DNA of 64,000 nt from Micrococcus lylae NBRC 15355. Its GTDB lineage: Bacteria; Actinomycetota; Actinomycetes; Actinomycetales; Micrococcaceae. Both the position numbers and the translations under genes were made by a program. Where the stretch lies: assembly GCF_001570885.1 (NCBI RefSeq), contig NZ_BCSN01000005.1, positions 1 through 64,000 of the forward strand. Reading direction: 5' to 3'. Positions 16,771-26,936 of the stretch are shown one piece after another (the stretch's first letter is position 1; each line of letters starts with the position of its first letter). The notes under the pieces are model-generated. The model searched no databases, was not told the origin of the DNA, and worked only from the letters and a program-made list of their open reading frames with translations.

Positions 16771-17619
16771 ATGCTCCGCATCGCCGTCCCCAACAAGGGC
16801 GCCCTGTCCGAACTGGCCATCGAGATCCTCACCGAGGCCGGCTACCACCAGCGCCGCTCGTCCCGCGAGCTCGTCCTCGTGGACCCGGAGAACCAGGTCG
16901 AGTTCTTCTACCTGCGTCCCCGCGACATCGCCGTGTACGTCGGCCAGGGGTCCCTCGACGTCGGCCTGACCGGCCGCGACCTGTTCGCCGACGCGCGCGT
17001 GAAGGACACGGCCGAGGAGATCATGGCCCTCGGCTTCGGCGCCTCCACCTTCCGTCTGGCCGCCCCGGCCGGCACCTTCACCGCCACCGCGGAGCTGGCC
17101 GGGAAACGGATCGCCACCAGCTACGACGGCCTGCTCGCCGCCTACCTGGAGAAGATCGGCCTCGACGCCGAGATCGTCCACCTGGACGGCGCCGTCGAAT
17201 CGGCCGTCTCCCTCGGCGTCGCCGACGCGATCGCCGACGTGGTGGAGACCGGCAACACCCTGCGTGCCGCCGGCATGGAGGTCTTCGGCGAGCCGATCCT
17301 CGCCTCCGAGGCCATCATGATCGGCCAGACCGGCAAGCACCCCGAGGGCCTCGACGTCCTCCTGCGCCGCCTGCAGGGCGTCCTGGTCGCCCGTCGCTGG
17401 CTGATGATCGACTACGACGTGGACAAGGCCCTGCTCGAGCAGGCCACCGCCGTCACCCCCGGGCTGGAGTCCCCGACCATCTCGCCGCTGCAGGACGAGT
17501 CCATGGTCGCCGTCCGCTCCATGGTCCAGAAGGACGACGTCCACCGCGTCATGGACGAGCTGTACGTTCTCGGCGCCCGCGCCATCCTCGTGTCCGAGAT
17601 CCACGCCATCCGTCTCTGA
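16771..17619 (+). CDS. hisG: ATP phosphoribosyltransferase, long form
   Basis: The 282-residue enzyme condenses ATP and PRPP in the first, feedback-controlled step of histidine synthesis. It begins [11 protein letters not shown], has the PRPP loop [17 protein letters not shown] and, because it is the long form, a C-terminal regulatory domain (about residues 210-282, ending [17 protein letters not shown]) that binds histidine. No hisZ is therefore required. CCAGGAAGGA precedes the ATG. Confidence 0.96.
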   Translation: MLRIAVPNKGALSELAIEILTEAGYHQRRSSRELVLVDPENQVEFFYLRPRDIAVYVGQGSLDVGLTGRDLFADARVKDTAEEIMALGFGASTFRLAAPAGTFTATAELAGKRIATSYDGLLAAYLEKIGLDAEIVHLDGAVESAVSLGVADAIADVVETGNTLRAAGMEVFGEPILASEAIMIGQTGKHPEGLDVLLRRLQGVLVARRWLMIDYDVDKALLEQATAVTPGLESPTISPLQDESMVAVRSMVQKDDVHRVMDELYVLGARAILVSEIHAIRL

Positions 17620-17644
17620 GCCGCCGACCCACAGGAGCGCCACC

Positions 17645-18415
17645 ATGACCGTCGCCGTCCGAGTCATCCCCTGCCTGGACGTGGACGCCGGCCGCGTCGT
17701 CAAGGGCGTCAACTTCGAGAACCTGCGGGACGCCGGCGACCCGGTGGAGCTGGCCCGCCGCTACAACGCCGCCGGCGCAGACGAGCTGACCTTCCTGGAC
17801 GTCACCGCCTCCACCGCGGACCGGCAGACCACCGCCGACGTGGTGACCCGCACCGCCGAGGAGGTCTTCATCCCGCTCACCGTCGGCGGCGGAGTGCGCA
17901 CGGAGCAGGACGTGGCCCGCCTGCTCCGCCTCGGCGCGGACAAGGCCTCCATCAACACCGCGGCCGTCGCCCGGCCGGAGGTCATCACGCAGATCACCCG
18001 TCGCTTCGGCTCTCAGGTGCTCGTGCTGTCCCTGGACGCCCGCCGCACCACGGACCCCGGCTGCCCCTCCGGCTACGAGGTCACCACCCACGGCGGCCGC
18101 ACCGGCACCGGCCTGGACGCCGTCGCCTGGTGCCGCGAGGCCGCCGAGCGCGGCGTGGGGGAGATCCTCCTGAACTCGATCGACGCCGACGGCACCCGGG
18201 ACGGCTTCGACCTCGAGATGATCCGCGACGTGCGCGCGGTGACCCGGGTGCCGCTCATCGCCTCCGGCGGCGCCGGCCGTCCGGAGCACTTCCCGCCGGC
18301 CGTCGCCGCGGGCGCCGACGCGGTCCTGGCCGCCTCCATCTTCCACTTCGGCCCGGACCACATGATGGGCTCCGTCAAGGACGCCCTGCGCAAGGCCGGG
18401 CACGTCGTGCGCTGA
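17645..18415 (+). CDS. hisF: Imidazole glycerol phosphate synthase cyclase subunit
   Basis: The 256-residue (beta/alpha)8 barrel makes imidazole glycerol phosphate and AICAR with HisH, which is not in this window. The catalytic aspartates lie in [17 protein letters not shown] and VLSLDARR. Phosphate sites are LTVGGGVR and [18 protein letters not shown] precedes the ATG. It ends the hisEGF group, and the hairpin at 18430-18464 lies just downstream, between it and a convergent gene. Confidence 0.97.
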   Translation: MTVAVRVIPCLDVDAGRVVKGVNFENLRDAGDPVELARRYNAAGADELTFLDVTASTADRQTTADVVTRTAEEVFIPLTVGGGVRTEQDVARLLRLGADKASINTAAVARPEVITQITRRFGSQVLVLSLDARRTTDPGCPSGYEVTTHGGRTGTGLDAVAWCREAAERGVGEILLNSIDADGTRDGFDLEMIRDVRAVTRVPLIASGGAGRPEHFPPAVAAGADAVLAASIFHFGPDHMMGSVKDALRKAGHVVR

Positions 18416-18429
18416 GCGCGTCGCGGCCT

Positions 18430-18464
18430 GCGTGGACGGACCCCGGCGGTCGCCGCGTCCACGC
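18430..18464. terminator. Convergent terminator hisF / TIGR03085 gene
   Basis: GCGTGGACG (18430-18438) pairs with CGTCCACGC (18456-18464) between the two convergent stops. Confidence 0.7.
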
Positions 18465-18478
18465 CGAGTGCCCTCGGC

Positions 18479-19309
18479 TCAGGCGTCGACGACGTCCTCG
18501 AGGACCAGGGCGGCCGTGCGGCGGCCGAAGGCGTGCATGACGAGCTCGCCGGCGGGGCCGGCCACGTGCACGGACCGGCCGTCGTCGCCGGGGGCCTTCA
18601 CCATGACGGGGGAGTTGTCCACGCGCGAGGCCGGACGCGCCCGACGCTCCAGCTCGATCCCGGTCTCCTCGGACCGGTAGAGCAGCTTCGCGCGGCGCTT
18701 CAGATGCGTGTAGAGCGTGTCCGCGTAGTCGTCGGCGAGGATGCGCGGGGCCCAGCGGTCCTTCGCACGGCGCACGTCCTCGGTGTGCACGAAGAACTCC
18801 AGCAGCTGCACCTCGTCGGCCACGGTCGTACCCATCGGGGTGCGGCGCAGCAGTGCCGCGGCACGGCTGACCAGGCCGGCGACGCGCCCTCGACTGCGAC
18901 GACGGCCGCCCGCCTCCGGTGAGGCGTCGGCGGTGCCGTGGGCGCCGGAGTCGACGGGGCCGTCGTCCTGGGCCCGCTGCCCGAGGGAACCCTCCAGCGG
19001 ACCGGCGGCCACACGCTCCACCAGCCGGGCATAGCCGGCCTCGTCCGCGTGGGCGTCGCCGAGGGCGATCGTCTTCTCCTGCAGTCGCTTCGCCGCCGGT
19101 GGGAGCAGCAGTCCGACGGCCAGCGGGGAGGTCTCGCGCAGCACGATGTGTGCGGCCAGGTGTTCGGTCCGCCAGCCCTCGCAGAGCGTCGGCTGCTCCG
19201 GTCCGGCATGCGTCAGCGCCTCGACCAGGGCGGCGCGCGAGGCGGCGGCGTAGTCGGTCTCGGTCACGGCGTCGCCGGGACCCTGCTGGGGGTGGTCGGA
19301 GGCAGTCAC
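18479..19309 (-). CDS. TIGR03085-family (DinB/MDMPI-like) metal-binding protein
   Basis: The 276-residue protein has the actinobacterial TIGR03085 pattern: LTHAGPEQPTLCEGWRTEHLAAHIVLRE near the N-terminus, then VADEVQLLEFFVHTEDVRRA, with histidines placed as in the DinB/maleylpyruvate-isomerase-like fold that can use mycothiol. The function is not established. The middle (about residues 110-150) is an unconserved linker that carries copies of the dispersed motif (18897-18907 antisense, 18958-18967 sense), and another copy codes GDDGRS near the C-terminus (18577-18587). The GTG start lacks a ribosome binding site and has TACGTT 6 bases upstream. Confidence 0.85.
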   Translation of the reverse strand: MTASDHPQQGPGDAVTETDYAAASRAALVEALTHAGPEQPTLCEGWRTEHLAAHIVLRETSPLAVGLLLPPAAKRLQEKTIALGDAHADEAGYARLVERVAAGPLEGSLGQRAQDDGPVDSGAHGTADASPEAGGRRRSRGRVAGLVSRAAALLRRTPMGTTVADEVQLLEFFVHTEDVRRAKDRWAPRILADDYADTLYTHLKRRAKLLYRSEETGIELERRARPASRVDNSPVMVKAPGDDGRSVHVAGPAGELVMHAFGRRTAALVLEDVVDA

Positions 19310-19315
19310 CGCCTC

Positions 19316-19321
19316 AACGTA
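19316..19321 (-). promoter_or_regulatory. -10 box of the TIGR03085 gene, leaderless type
   Basis: TACGTT on the minus strand ends 6 bases before the GTG start at 19309. The divergent hisI promoter lies about 40 bases away. Confidence 0.45.
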
Positions 19322-19362
19322 GCACGGTGTCTCCGGGCCCAGGCAGGGCCCGTCGACGCCCG

Positions 19363-19368
19363 TAGAAT
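19363..19368 (+). promoter_or_regulatory. -10 box of hisI-trpE, leaderless type
   Basis: TAGAAT ends 6 bases before the hisI ATG at 19375. No ribosome binding site fits between. Confidence 0.6.
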
Positions 19369-19374
19369 GGCGGG

Positions 19375-19815
19375 ATGACCACCGCCTCCACGTCGTCCAC
19401 CGCCTCCACGCCCCCGTCCGGCGACGACGTCGCCGCCCTGGTCGAGAGCCTGTCCTTCACCGCCGACGGGCTGGTGCCGGCCATCGCGCAGCAGCATGAC
19501 ACCGGTGAGGTCCTCATGTTGGCGTGGGTGGACGCCGAGTCCCTGCGGCTCACCCTGGAGACCGGCTGGGCCACCTACTGGTCCCGCTCCCGCGCAGAGC
19601 TCTGGCGCAAGGGCGCGACCTCCGGACACCTGCAGCGCGTGCTCTCCGTGGCCGCCGACTGCGACCGGGACACGCTGCTGCTGCAGGTGGACCAGACCGG
19701 GCCCGCCTGCCACACGGGGACCGCGTCCTGCTTCACCGGCCGCGTCGTCGCCGAGCCGGCCGACCCGCGGTCCGACCGATCCGCCGCCGACGAGAACCGA
19801 GGAGAGACCACGTGA
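19375..19815 (+). CDS. hisI: Phosphoribosyl-AMP cyclohydrolase
   Basis: The 146-residue zinc enzyme opens the purine ring of PR-AMP in the third histidine step. Signatures are [30 protein letters not shown], the ligand pair [22 protein letters not shown] and SCF. About 18 Ser/Thr-rich residues precede the fold. It is split from hisEGF by a minus-strand gene and is instead coupled to trpE by a GTGA overlap, linking histidine and tryptophan expression. Confidence 0.95.
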   Translation: MTTASTSSTASTPPSGDDVAALVESLSFTADGLVPAIAQQHDTGEVLMLAWVDAESLRLTLETGWATYWSRSRAELWRKGATSGHLQRVLSVAADCDRDTLLLQVDQTGPACHTGTASCFTGRVVAEPADPRSDRSAADENRGETT

Positions 19816-21434
19816 GCCAGCACACCGACACCCGCACCGACGCGACCGTCTCACAGGAGGCCCTCGCCGCCGCCCGCGTGCCCACCGGCGCCGTGCACCC
19901 GTCCCGCGAACGGTTCCTCGCCCTCGCCGGTGAGGCCCGCGTCATCCCCGTGATCCGCACCGTCCTGGCCGACGGCCTCACCCCGTTGGCCCTGTACCGC
20001 CGCCTTGCGGACGACCGGCCCGGCACCTTCCTCATGGAGTCTGCCGCACCCGGCGGCGTCTGGTCGCGCTACAGCTTCATCGGCGCCGGCTCCGTCGCCA
20101 CCCTCACCGCCGTCGGACAGCAGGCCCACTGGCAGGGCACCCCGCCGGCCGGCCTGCCCGCCGAGGGCGACGCCCTGGAGGTCCTCGAGCAGACCCTGGC
20201 CGCCCTGGGCACCGGGGTGCGCTCTCGTGTGGGCGACGGGCTGCCCCACTTCCTCTCCGGCCTCACCGGCTTCCTCGGCTGGGACGTCATCCGCCACCTC
20301 GAGCACCTGCCGGACGGCCCGGAGGACCACCTGGGCCTGCCCGAGCTGGCGATGAACCTCGTCACCGACCTCGCAGTCCACGACGCCGCCGAGGGCACCA
20401 TCACGCTCGTGGCCAACGCGATCAACGTGAACGGCCTGGCCACCGGCGCGGACGCCGCCTACGACGACGCCGTCGCCCGCCTGGAGGCCATGTCCGCGAA
20501 GCTCTCGGCCGGCGTGGACGACCCGGTCACCGCCGTCCCGGACCGCTGGCTGACGGCCACCGCCGAGCAGGTCGCGGCCGAGGCCGAGGACCGCTGGGGC
20601 GACGACGGCTTCACGGACGCCGTCGCGAAGGCCAAGGAGGCCATCGTGGACGGCGAGGTCTTCCAGGCCGTCGTCTCCCGCCGCTTCAGCGTGGACACGC
20701 AGGCCGACGGGCTGGCGGTCTACCGCGTGCTGCGCATGGTGAACCCGAGCCCCTACATGTACCTGTTCACCTTCGAGACCCCCGAGGGCGAGCCCTATCA
20801 GATCGTCGGATCCTCTCCGGAGGCCCTCGTGACCGTGCAGGACCGGCACGTGGTCACCCACCCGATCGCCGGCTCCCGGCGCCGCGGCCGCACCGCCGAG
20901 GACGATGCGCTGCTGTCCAAGGAGCTGGCCGAGGACGAGAAGGAGCGGGCCGAGCACGTCATGCTGGTGGACCTGTCCCGCAACGACCTCTCCCGGGTCT
21001 GCACGCCGGGCACGGTGAACGTCTCCCAGTTCATGCAGGTCGAGGCATTCAGCCACATCCTCCACCTCGTCTCCCACGTCGAGGGTGATGTGGCCGCCGG
21101 CCGCAGCTCCCTGGATGTGCTGAAGTCCGCCTTCCCGGCCGGGACCCTCTCCGGGGCGCCGAAGCCGCGTGCGCTGCGGCTGCTGGATCGGTGGGAGCCC
21201 ACCCGGCGCGGCCCCTACGGCGGTGTGGTCGGATACTTCGACCTCGCCGGGAGCATGGACATGGCCATCAACATCCGTTCCGTGACCCTGCACCGCGGGC
21301 AGGCCCATGTGCAGGCCGGAGCCGGCATCGTGGCCGACTCCGTGCCCCAGTCCGAGGCCGACGAGACCGTCACCAAGGCCACGGCGCCGCTGCGTGCCGT
21401 GCTGACCGCGTCCGAGATGGAGGAGCTCGCATGA
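19812..21434 (+). CDS. trpE: Anthranilate synthase component I
   Basis: The 540-residue enzyme converts chorismate to anthranilate with ammonia from TrpG, which is not encoded here. The N-terminal [18 protein letters not shown] corresponds to the tryptophan feedback site (LLES-type). Chorismate-site motifs are [41 protein letters not shown] and [16 protein letters not shown]. The GTG start at 19812 overlaps the hisI stop, which is why the longer open frame upstream is rejected. With no leader between the genes, classical Trp attenuation at this site is unlikely. Confidence 0.96.
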   Translation: MSQHTDTRTDATVSQEALAAARVPTGAVHPSRERFLALAGEARVIPVIRTVLADGLTPLALYRRLADDRPGTFLMESAAPGGVWSRYSFIGAGSVATLTAVGQQAHWQGTPPAGLPAEGDALEVLEQTLAALGTGVRSRVGDGLPHFLSGLTGFLGWDVIRHLEHLPDGPEDHLGLPELAMNLVTDLAVHDAAEGTITLVANAINVNGLATGADAAYDDAVARLEAMSAKLSAGVDDPVTAVPDRWLTATAEQVAAEAEDRWGDDGFTDAVAKAKEAIVDGEVFQAVVSRRFSVDTQADGLAVYRVLRMVNPSPYMYLFTFETPEGEPYQIVGSSPEALVTVQDRHVVTHPIAGSRRRGRTAEDDALLSKELAEDEKERAEHVMLVDLSRNDLSRVCTPGTVNVSQFMQVEAFSHILHLVSHVEGDVAAGRSSLDVLKSAFPAGTLSGAPKPRALRLLDRWEPTRRGPYGGVVGYFDLAGSMDMAINIRSVTLHRGQAHVQAGAGIVADSVPQSEADETVTKATAPLRAVLTASEMEELA

Positions 21435-22081
21435 GCCTGGGCCGCCGCACCGTCGTCCTCGCCGCCCTGGCCGCCGGAGGACTCGTGTTGCTCGCCGCCG
21501 GGCAGACCTGGGTCCACGCCACGCGCCTGGGTTCCGGCGCCGTCGCCGAGGTCACCGCGGACGGATCCGACGCCTCGGGTGTCATCAGTGCCATGGCCTT
21601 CGTCGTCCTCGCCGCCGGACTCGCCCTGACCATCGCCCGCCGCATCGGCCGCTGGGTCGTGGGCATGCTGCTCGTCCTCGCCGGGGCCGCTCTCGCCGTC
21701 ACGGCCGGGCAGGCGGTCCTCGACCCCGCCGCGGCCGCCGCGCCCGCCGTCTCCGCGGCCACCGGCACCACCGAGGCCGCCGCCGCCTACACCGTGACCT
21801 TCTGGCCGTGGGTCGCCGTCGCCGGCGGCATCCTCGCCGTCCTCGCCGGCCTGGCCTCCCTGGTGGCCGGGGGCCGCTGGTCCCACAGCCGCCGCTTCGA
21901 GGCGCCCGCCGCGGAGGGCGGCGGTGCCCTGCCGACCGGCGACGGCGAGGCCCGGGCGGCGGGCGAGGGCCAGCGTCGGGGTGCCGGGGAAGGCAGCGGG
22001 GGAGCGGACGGCGACGAGGAGGAGCTCGATCCCATGGACGCCTGGGACGAGCTCTCGGCCGGCAACGACCCCACCGGCTGA
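21431..22081 (+). CDS. Trp-region conserved membrane protein (TIGR02234-like)
   Basis: The 216-residue protein has three to four hydrophobic helices (residues ~5-25, 50-70, 75-95 and 125-150) and a Gly/Glu/Asp-rich cytoplasmic tail ending DPMDAWDELSAGNDPTG. Position directly after trpE (ATGA overlap) and the profile match the actinobacterial Trp-operon membrane protein family, whose role is unknown. A part in tryptophan transport or complex anchoring is only a guess. Confidence 0.8.
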   Translation: MSLGRRTVVLAALAAGGLVLLAAGQTWVHATRLGSGAVAEVTADGSDASGVISAMAFVVLAAGLALTIARRIGRWVVGMLLVLAGAALAVTAGQAVLDPAAAAAPAVSAATGTTEAAAAYTVTFWPWVAVAGGILAVLAGLASLVAGGRWSHSRRFEAPAAEGGGALPTGDGEARAAGEGQRRGAGEGSGGADGDEEELDPMDAWDELSAGNDPTG

Positions 22082-22212
22082 TCGCGTCCGCCTGCGCGGG
22101 AGGCCGTGCGCCCTGACACCGGCCGACGCGCATTCGCGCCCCGCCGTGCCCGGCGTGGCACAATGAGAGACAGTCATCCGTCGCCGACATCGATCCACAG
22201 GGAGAGTGCCCG
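22082..22212 (+). promoter_or_regulatory. Promoter region of HGxxP-trpCBA-lgt
   Basis: TGG followed by ACAAT (TGGCACAAT, 22156-22164) makes an extended -10 box. The ~40-base leader ends with GGGAGAG before ATG 22213. I see no tryptophan-rich leader peptide. Confidence 0.5.
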
Positions 22213-22494
22213 ATGAGCCACCCCGCCCAGTCCGCCCAGACCGCCACCGCCCAGGTGACCGTCACCGAGGACGGCCGCGTGCTGAACGACCCGACCCACG
22301 CCGAGGTGCCGGGCCACGGCAACACCCCGGGCGCCTGGGCCATGTGCGCCCTCGTGGTGGTCGGCTTCGTCGCCGGGGCCATCGGCCTGTTCATCGACCA
22401 GATGATGATCGTCTGGATCGGGATCGCCGTCGCCCTGGTCGGCGTCGTGGTGGGCGTGGTGTCCGGCAGCGCCGGCTCCGGCTCGCGCCACTGA
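22213..22494 (+). CDS. HGxxP family small membrane protein
   Basis: The 93-residue protein carries the HGNTPGAW motif (HGxxPxAW) at residues 36-43, followed by two membrane helices (WAMCALVVVGFVAGAIGLF and MIVWIGIAVALVGVVVGVV). Proteins of this type recur in actinobacterial trp clusters; the function is unknown. It lies 11 bases before trpC and probably shares its mRNA. Confidence 0.82.
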   Translation: MSHPAQSAQTATAQVTVTEDGRVLNDPTHAEVPGHGNTPGAWAMCALVVVGFVAGAIGLFIDQMMIVWIGIAVALVGVVVGVVSGSAGSGSRH

Positions 22495-22505
22495 GCTCGG
22501 CCGTC

Positions 22506-23312
22506 GTGACCGTACTCGACGACATCATCGCAGGAGTCCGCGAGGACCTCGCCGCGCGTGAAGCCGCCGTGCCGCTGCCGGAGATGATCCGCCGCGCGGC
22601 GCAGGCGGCCCCGGCACGCGACGCCGTGGCCGCCCTCGTCGGCGGCCGCGCCGACCCGGAGGGCATCCGGGTCATCTCCGAGGTGAAGCGGTCCAGCCCC
22701 TCCAAGGGCGCGCTGGCCGACATCGCCGAGCCCGCCGAGCTGGGCCGCGCCTACGAGCGCGGGGGCGCGTCAGCGGTGTCCGTGCTCACCGAGCGGCGGC
22801 GCTTCAACGGCAGCCTCGCCGACTTCGACGCCGTTCGCGCCGCGATCGACCTGCCCATGCTCCGCAAGGACTTCACCGTCGCGGAGTACCAGATCCACGA
22901 GGCCCGCGCCCATGGCGCCGACCTCGTGCTGCTCATCGTGGCCGCCCTGGACGACGCACAGCTGCGCGACTTCCTCCAGCTCACCCACGAGCTCGGCATG
23001 AACGCCCTCGTCGAGGCCCACACCCCCGAGGAGATCGCCCGTGCCGTGGACGTGGACGCCCGCATCCTCGGCGTCAACGTGCGCAACCTGAAGACCCTCG
23101 ACGTCGACCCGGACCGCTATGCCCGCCTGGCCGCAGACCTGCCCGAGCACGTCGTGCGCGTCGCCGAGTCCGGCGTCGAGTCCGCTGCCCAGGTGGAGCA
23201 GTACGCCGCCGCAGGCGCCGACGCGATCCTCGTCGGCGAGGCCCTCGTCAGGCACGGCGCCCCCGAGCAGGCCCTGCAGCAGTTCCGCGCCGCCTCGGTG
23301 CGCGCCCGCTGA
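22506..23312 (+). CDS. trpC: Indole-3-glycerol phosphate synthase
   Basis: The 268-residue (beta/alpha)8 enzyme closes the indole ring. Signatures are [48 protein letters not shown] and VVRVAESGV. The GTG start at 22506 overlaps a copy of GGCCGTCGT (22499-22507). No phosphoribosylanthranilate isomerase (trpF) follows, so PriA elsewhere probably does that step, as is usual in actinobacteria. Confidence 0.96.
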   Translation: MTVLDDIIAGVREDLAAREAAVPLPEMIRRAAQAAPARDAVAALVGGRADPEGIRVISEVKRSSPSKGALADIAEPAELGRAYERGGASAVSVLTERRRFNGSLADFDAVRAAIDLPMLRKDFTVAEYQIHEARAHGADLVLLIVAALDDAQLRDFLQLTHELGMNALVEAHTPEEIARAVDVDARILGVNVRNLKTLDVDPDRYARLAADLPEHVVRVAESGVESAAQVEQYAAAGADAILVGEALVRHGAPEQALQQFRAASVRAR

Positions 23313-23343
23313 CCCAGACACCACCCACGCAGGAGGACCCGCC

Positions 23344-24780
23344 TTGTCCACCGACCCCGCCGGCACCCCCGAGCGCCCCGAGAGTCCCGAGCGCCCCGAA
23401 AGCCCCGAGAGCCTCGGCGACCAGCCGGGCCCCCACTTCGGCCGGTACGGCGGCACGTGGATGCCCGAGTCGCTCATGGCCGCCCTCGCCCAGGTCACCG
23501 AGACCTACGAGGCCGCCCGCAGGGACCCGGAGTTCCGGGCAGAGCTGAAGGACCTCTACCGGGACTACATCGGCCGCCCGTCCCTGCTCACCGAGGTGCC
23601 GCGCTTCGCCGCGGACCTGCCGGGCGTGCGGATCTTCCTCAAGCGCGAAGACCTCAACCACACCGGCTCGCACAAGATCAACAACGTCATTGGCCAGGCG
23701 CTGCTGGCCCGTCGCATGGGCAAGACCCGTCTCATCGCGGAGACCGGCGCCGGCCAGCACGGCGTGGCCACCGCCACCGCGGCGGCCCTGTTCGGCATGG
23801 AGTGCACCGTCTACATGGGCGAACAGGACACGCGTCGCCAGGCCCTCAACGTGGCCCGCATGCAGATGCTCGGCGCGGAGGTGGTCCCCGTGACCATCGG
23901 TGCCCGCACCCTCAAGGACGCCATCAACGAGGCGCTCCGAGACTGGGTGGCCTCGGTGGACACCACCCACTACCTCCTCGGCACCGTGACCGGCCCGCAT
24001 CCGTTCCCCGCGATGGTCCGCTGGTTCCACTCGGTGATCGGCGAGGAGGCCCGCGCACAGGTGCTCGAGCAGACCGGCCGACTGCCGCACGCGGTGGCCG
24101 CCTGCGTCGGCGGCGGCTCCAACGCCATGGGCCTGTTCGCCGGCTTCCTGGACGACCCCGAGGTGGAGCTGTACGGCTTCGAGGCCGGCGGCGACGGCGT
24201 CGAGACCGGCCGCCACGCCGCCTCCATCACCCTGGGCCGCACCGGCGTCCTCCACGGCGCCCGCACCTACCTGATGCAGGACGAAGACGGCCAGACGATC
24301 GACTCGCACTCGATCTCGGCCGGCCTGGACTACCCGGCGGTCGGCCCCGAGCACGCCTGGCTCAACGACACCGGCCGGGCCTGCTACGAGCCCGTGACGG
24401 ACACCGCCTGCATGGACGCCATGCTGCGCCTGACCCGCACCGAGGGCATCATGCCGGCGATCGAGTCCGCCCATGCGCTGGCCGGCGCCCTGTCCCTGGG
24501 CCGGCGCTGGATCGACGCCGGCGAGGTGGGAGAGCACACCCCGGCCGGCGAGGAGCGGATCATCGTCGTGAACCTCTCCGGCCGCGGCGACAAGGACGTC
24601 TCCACCGCCGCCGCCTGGTTCGGCCTCGGCACGGCCTCCGCTGCCCCGGCCTCCGACGGCGAGGACGACGGCGACGCGGATGAGACCATCCGCGCCGAGG
24701 CCGGGCTCGCGCCGGGCGAGGATCCGGCCGGAGACCAGGACGACGCCCGCACCGACGCCGACGAGGAGGTCCAGCGATGA
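23344..24780 (+). CDS. trpB: Tryptophan synthase beta chain
   Basis: The 478-residue PLP enzyme joins indole and serine. The PLP lysine is in [10 protein letters not shown], the phosphate loop is VGGGSNAMG, and [20 protein letters not shown] and NLSGRGDKD are conserved. I chose TTG 23344 because CAGGAGGA precedes it by 6 bases. The N-terminus has PERPES repeats and the C-terminus adds ~55 acidic residues not found in most TrpB. It overlaps trpA by four bases. Confidence 0.95.
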   Translation: MSTDPAGTPERPESPERPESPESLGDQPGPHFGRYGGTWMPESLMAALAQVTETYEAARRDPEFRAELKDLYRDYIGRPSLLTEVPRFAADLPGVRIFLKREDLNHTGSHKINNVIGQALLARRMGKTRLIAETGAGQHGVATATAAALFGMECTVYMGEQDTRRQALNVARMQMLGAEVVPVTIGARTLKDAINEALRDWVASVDTTHYLLGTVTGPHPFPAMVRWFHSVIGEEARAQVLEQTGRLPHAVAACVGGGSNAMGLFAGFLDDPEVELYGFEAGGDGVETGRHAASITLGRTGVLHGARTYLMQDEDGQTIDSHSISAGLDYPAVGPEHAWLNDTGRACYEPVTDTACMDAMLRLTRTEGIMPAIESAHALAGALSLGRRWIDAGEVGEHTPAGEERIIVVNLSGRGDKDVSTAAAWFGLGTASAAPASDGEDDGDADETIRAEAGLAPGEDPAGDQDDARTDADEEVQR

Positions 24781-25637
24781 GCACCGAGACCATGTCCGGC
24801 ACCGCGGCAGCCGGCGGCTCCAAGACCGCGGCCGCGATCGAGCGGGCGCGCGCCGCCGGCCGCACCGCCTTCATCGGCTATCTTCCGGCCGGCTACCCGT
24901 CCGTGGACGAGTGCGTCGAGGCCGCCGTGGCCCTGGTCGAGAACGGCGCCGACGTCGTCGAGATCGGCCTGCCCTACACCGACCCGGTCATGGACGGCCC
25001 GGTCATCCAGGCCGCCACGCAGGCGTCCCTGGCCGCCGGCTTCCGGGTGTCCCAGGTGTTCGACATCGTCCGCCGGATCACCGAGCGCACCGACGCGGCC
25101 GTGCTGGTCATGACCTACTGGAACCTCGTGGACCGCATGGGCGCCGACGAGTTCGCCCGCCGCCTGGCCGCCGCCGGCGGCGCCGGGCTGATCACCCCGG
25201 ACCTCGTGCCGGAGGAGGCCGCCGAGTGGCTGGCCGCCTCCGACCGCCACGGACTGGACCGCGTCTTCCTCACCGCCCCGTCCTCCCCGCAGTCCCGGGT
25301 GGAGCGCACGGTGGCCGACTCCCGCGGCTTCGTCTACGCCGTCTCCGTCATGGGCGTCACCGGCGCCCGCAAGGACATCTCGGACGCCGCCGCCGAGGTG
25401 GTCACGCACGCCAAGGCCGCCGGCGCGGAGAACGTCTGTGTGGGCCTGGGCATCTCCCGCCCGGAGCACATCGCCCAGATCGGCGAGTACGCCGACGGTG
25501 CGATCGTCGGCACCGCCCTGGTCAAGGCCCTCGGGGAGGGCGGCCCCGAGGCCGTGGGCCGTCTGGCCGCCGAGCTCGCCGCCGGCTGCGTCCGGGACGC
25601 CGCCGGCGCCGCCGCCGATCCGAAGGCAGGAGAGTGA
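24777..25637 (+). CDS. trpA: Tryptophan synthase alpha chain
   Basis: The 286-residue (beta/alpha)8 subunit cleaves indole-3-glycerol phosphate and channels indole to TrpB. The catalytic glutamate and aspartate are in [18 protein letters not shown], and phosphate-binding motifs are [12 protein letters not shown] and [10 protein letters not shown]. The VMDGP variant is typical of actinobacteria. It overlaps trpB (ATGA) and is followed after 5 bases by lgt. Confidence 0.96.
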   Translation: MSTETMSGTAAAGGSKTAAAIERARAAGRTAFIGYLPAGYPSVDECVEAAVALVENGADVVEIGLPYTDPVMDGPVIQAATQASLAAGFRVSQVFDIVRRITERTDAAVLVMTYWNLVDRMGADEFARRLAAAGGAGLITPDLVPEEAAEWLAASDRHGLDRVFLTAPSSPQSRVERTVADSRGFVYAVSVMGVTGARKDISDAAAEVVTHAKAAGAENVCVGLGISRPEHIAQIGEYADGAIVGTALVKALGEGGPEAVGRLAAELAAGCVRDAAGAAADPKAGE

Positions 25638-25642
25638 CCTCC

Positions 25643-26686
25643 ATGACCGGAGTCCCGACGACGGCCGCCTCCCGGGCCGACACCCTCGCCTCGCCGTTGC
25701 TCGCCATCCCGTCCCCCGGCTGGTCCGGCTTCGAGATCGGGCCGCTGACGATCCACGCCTACGCACTGTGCATCATCGCCGGCGTCATCGCCGCGCTCTG
25801 GCTGGGCTCGATCCGGTGGCGCCGTCGCGGCGGCCCGGCCGGCCGTGTGCTGGACGTCGCCATCTGGGCGATCCCGTTCGGCTTCGTGGGCGGACGCCTC
25901 TACCACGTGTTCTCCTCGCCGGACCGGTACTTCGGGCCGAACTATGACGGCACCGGCGACCCGATCCAGATCCTCTACGTCTGGAACGGCGGTCTCGGCA
26001 TCTGGGGCGCGATCGCCCTCGGCGCGGTCGGGGCCTGGATCGGGACGCGCCGCTACGGGTATCGGCTCACGGCCTTCGGCGACGCCGTCGCCCCGGGCAT
26101 CCTGCTCGCCCAGGCGATCGGCCGGTGGGGCAACTGGTTCAACCAGGAGCTCTTCGGCGGACCCACCGACCAGCCCTGGGGCCTGCAGGTCGATCCCGAG
26201 CACGTCCCCTCCGGCTACGCCGAGGACACCCTGTTCCACCCGACCTTCCTGTACGAGAGCCTGTGGAACGTGATCGGCGTCGGGGTGCTGCTCCTGCTGG
26301 ACCGCCGCCTGCGCCTGCGCCGTGGAGCGATGATCTGGGCCTACGTCGCCTGGTACACCCTGGGCCGCGTGTGGATCGAGATGATGCGCATCGACGACGC
26401 CCAGATGATCACCCTGTTCGGCACCACCCAGCGTCTCAACGTGTGGACGTCCCTGCTGCTGCTCGCGATCGCCCTGGTCATGTTCGCCGTCTGCCGGGTC
26501 CGGGCCCGCCGTCTCACCCAGGCCGAGGCGGACGACGTGTGGCTGCCGGGCCGCCGCGCAGAGGCGGAGGCGGCAGACCACGACGAGCCGCGTGCCGTCG
26601 TCGGGACGAGCACCGACGAGCGGAACGACGGGGACGCGGACGACGGATCCGCGACGGGCGGCTCCCACGCGGCCGACCGCGGCTGA
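25643..26686 (+). CDS. lgt: Prolipoprotein diacylglyceryl transferase
   Basis: The 347-residue inner-membrane enzyme adds diacylglycerol to the lipobox cysteine of prolipoproteins. Seven hydrophobic segments, GRWGNWFNQELFG and HPTFLYESLWN are diagnostic. ATG 25643 has GCAGGAG 10 bases upstream; GTG 25634 overlaps trpA but sits too close to that site. The first ~20 residues vary and include a copy of the dispersed motif (25656-25666, TTA frame). The C-terminal ~70 residues are charged and unconserved. Linkage to trpA is common in actinobacteria. Confidence 0.95.
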   Translation: MTGVPTTAASRADTLASPLLAIPSPGWSGFEIGPLTIHAYALCIIAGVIAALWLGSIRWRRRGGPAGRVLDVAIWAIPFGFVGGRLYHVFSSPDRYFGPNYDGTGDPIQILYVWNGGLGIWGAIALGAVGAWIGTRRYGYRLTAFGDAVAPGILLAQAIGRWGNWFNQELFGGPTDQPWGLQVDPEHVPSGYAEDTLFHPTFLYESLWNVIGVGVLLLLDRRLRLRRGAMIWAYVAWYTLGRVWIEMMRIDDAQMITLFGTTQRLNVWTSLLLLAIALVMFAVCRVRARRLTQAEADDVWLPGRRAEAEAADHDEPRAVVGTSTDERNDGDADDGSATGGSHAADRG

Positions 26687-26725
26687 GGACCGGACGCCGC
26701 AGCAGCGCCGACGGCGACGCACACC

Positions 26726-26772
26726 TGGACCGGGTCGGTCCGTCCTCTGGCGGGGCGGGCCGACCCGGTCCA
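26726..26772 (+). terminator. Terminator after lgt
   Basis: TGGACCGGGTCGG (26726-26738) and CCGACCCGGTCCA (26760-26772) form a perfect 13-base stem with a 21-base loop, 40 bases past the lgt stop. Confidence 0.75.
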
Positions 26773-26936
26773 CATTCTGGGACCGGTGCCGTCACAGCGC
26801 GGTCCCCCGGCCTGAGGGGAGTAACGTCACTCACATCGCGGACGGGCTTCGCCGTCTGGACCACCACCGCCTCTGAGGGGCCAGCGTCGTCCCCTTCCAC
26901 CGCCACGCACACCGTGGCCGTCAGGAAGGAAGCGTC
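26773..26936 (+). promoter_or_regulatory. Promoter and leader region of gltBD
   Basis: There is no gene here. TAACGT at 26822-26827 is a possible -10 box, leaving a leader of about 105 bases that ends in CAGGAAGGA before the gltB ATG. I see no known riboswitch pattern. Confidence 0.35.

Noticed and set aside
19700-19830. Possible trp leader peptide and attenuator before trpE
   Set aside because: trpE overlaps hisI directly, leaving no room for a leader, and no Trp-rich short frame is visible.
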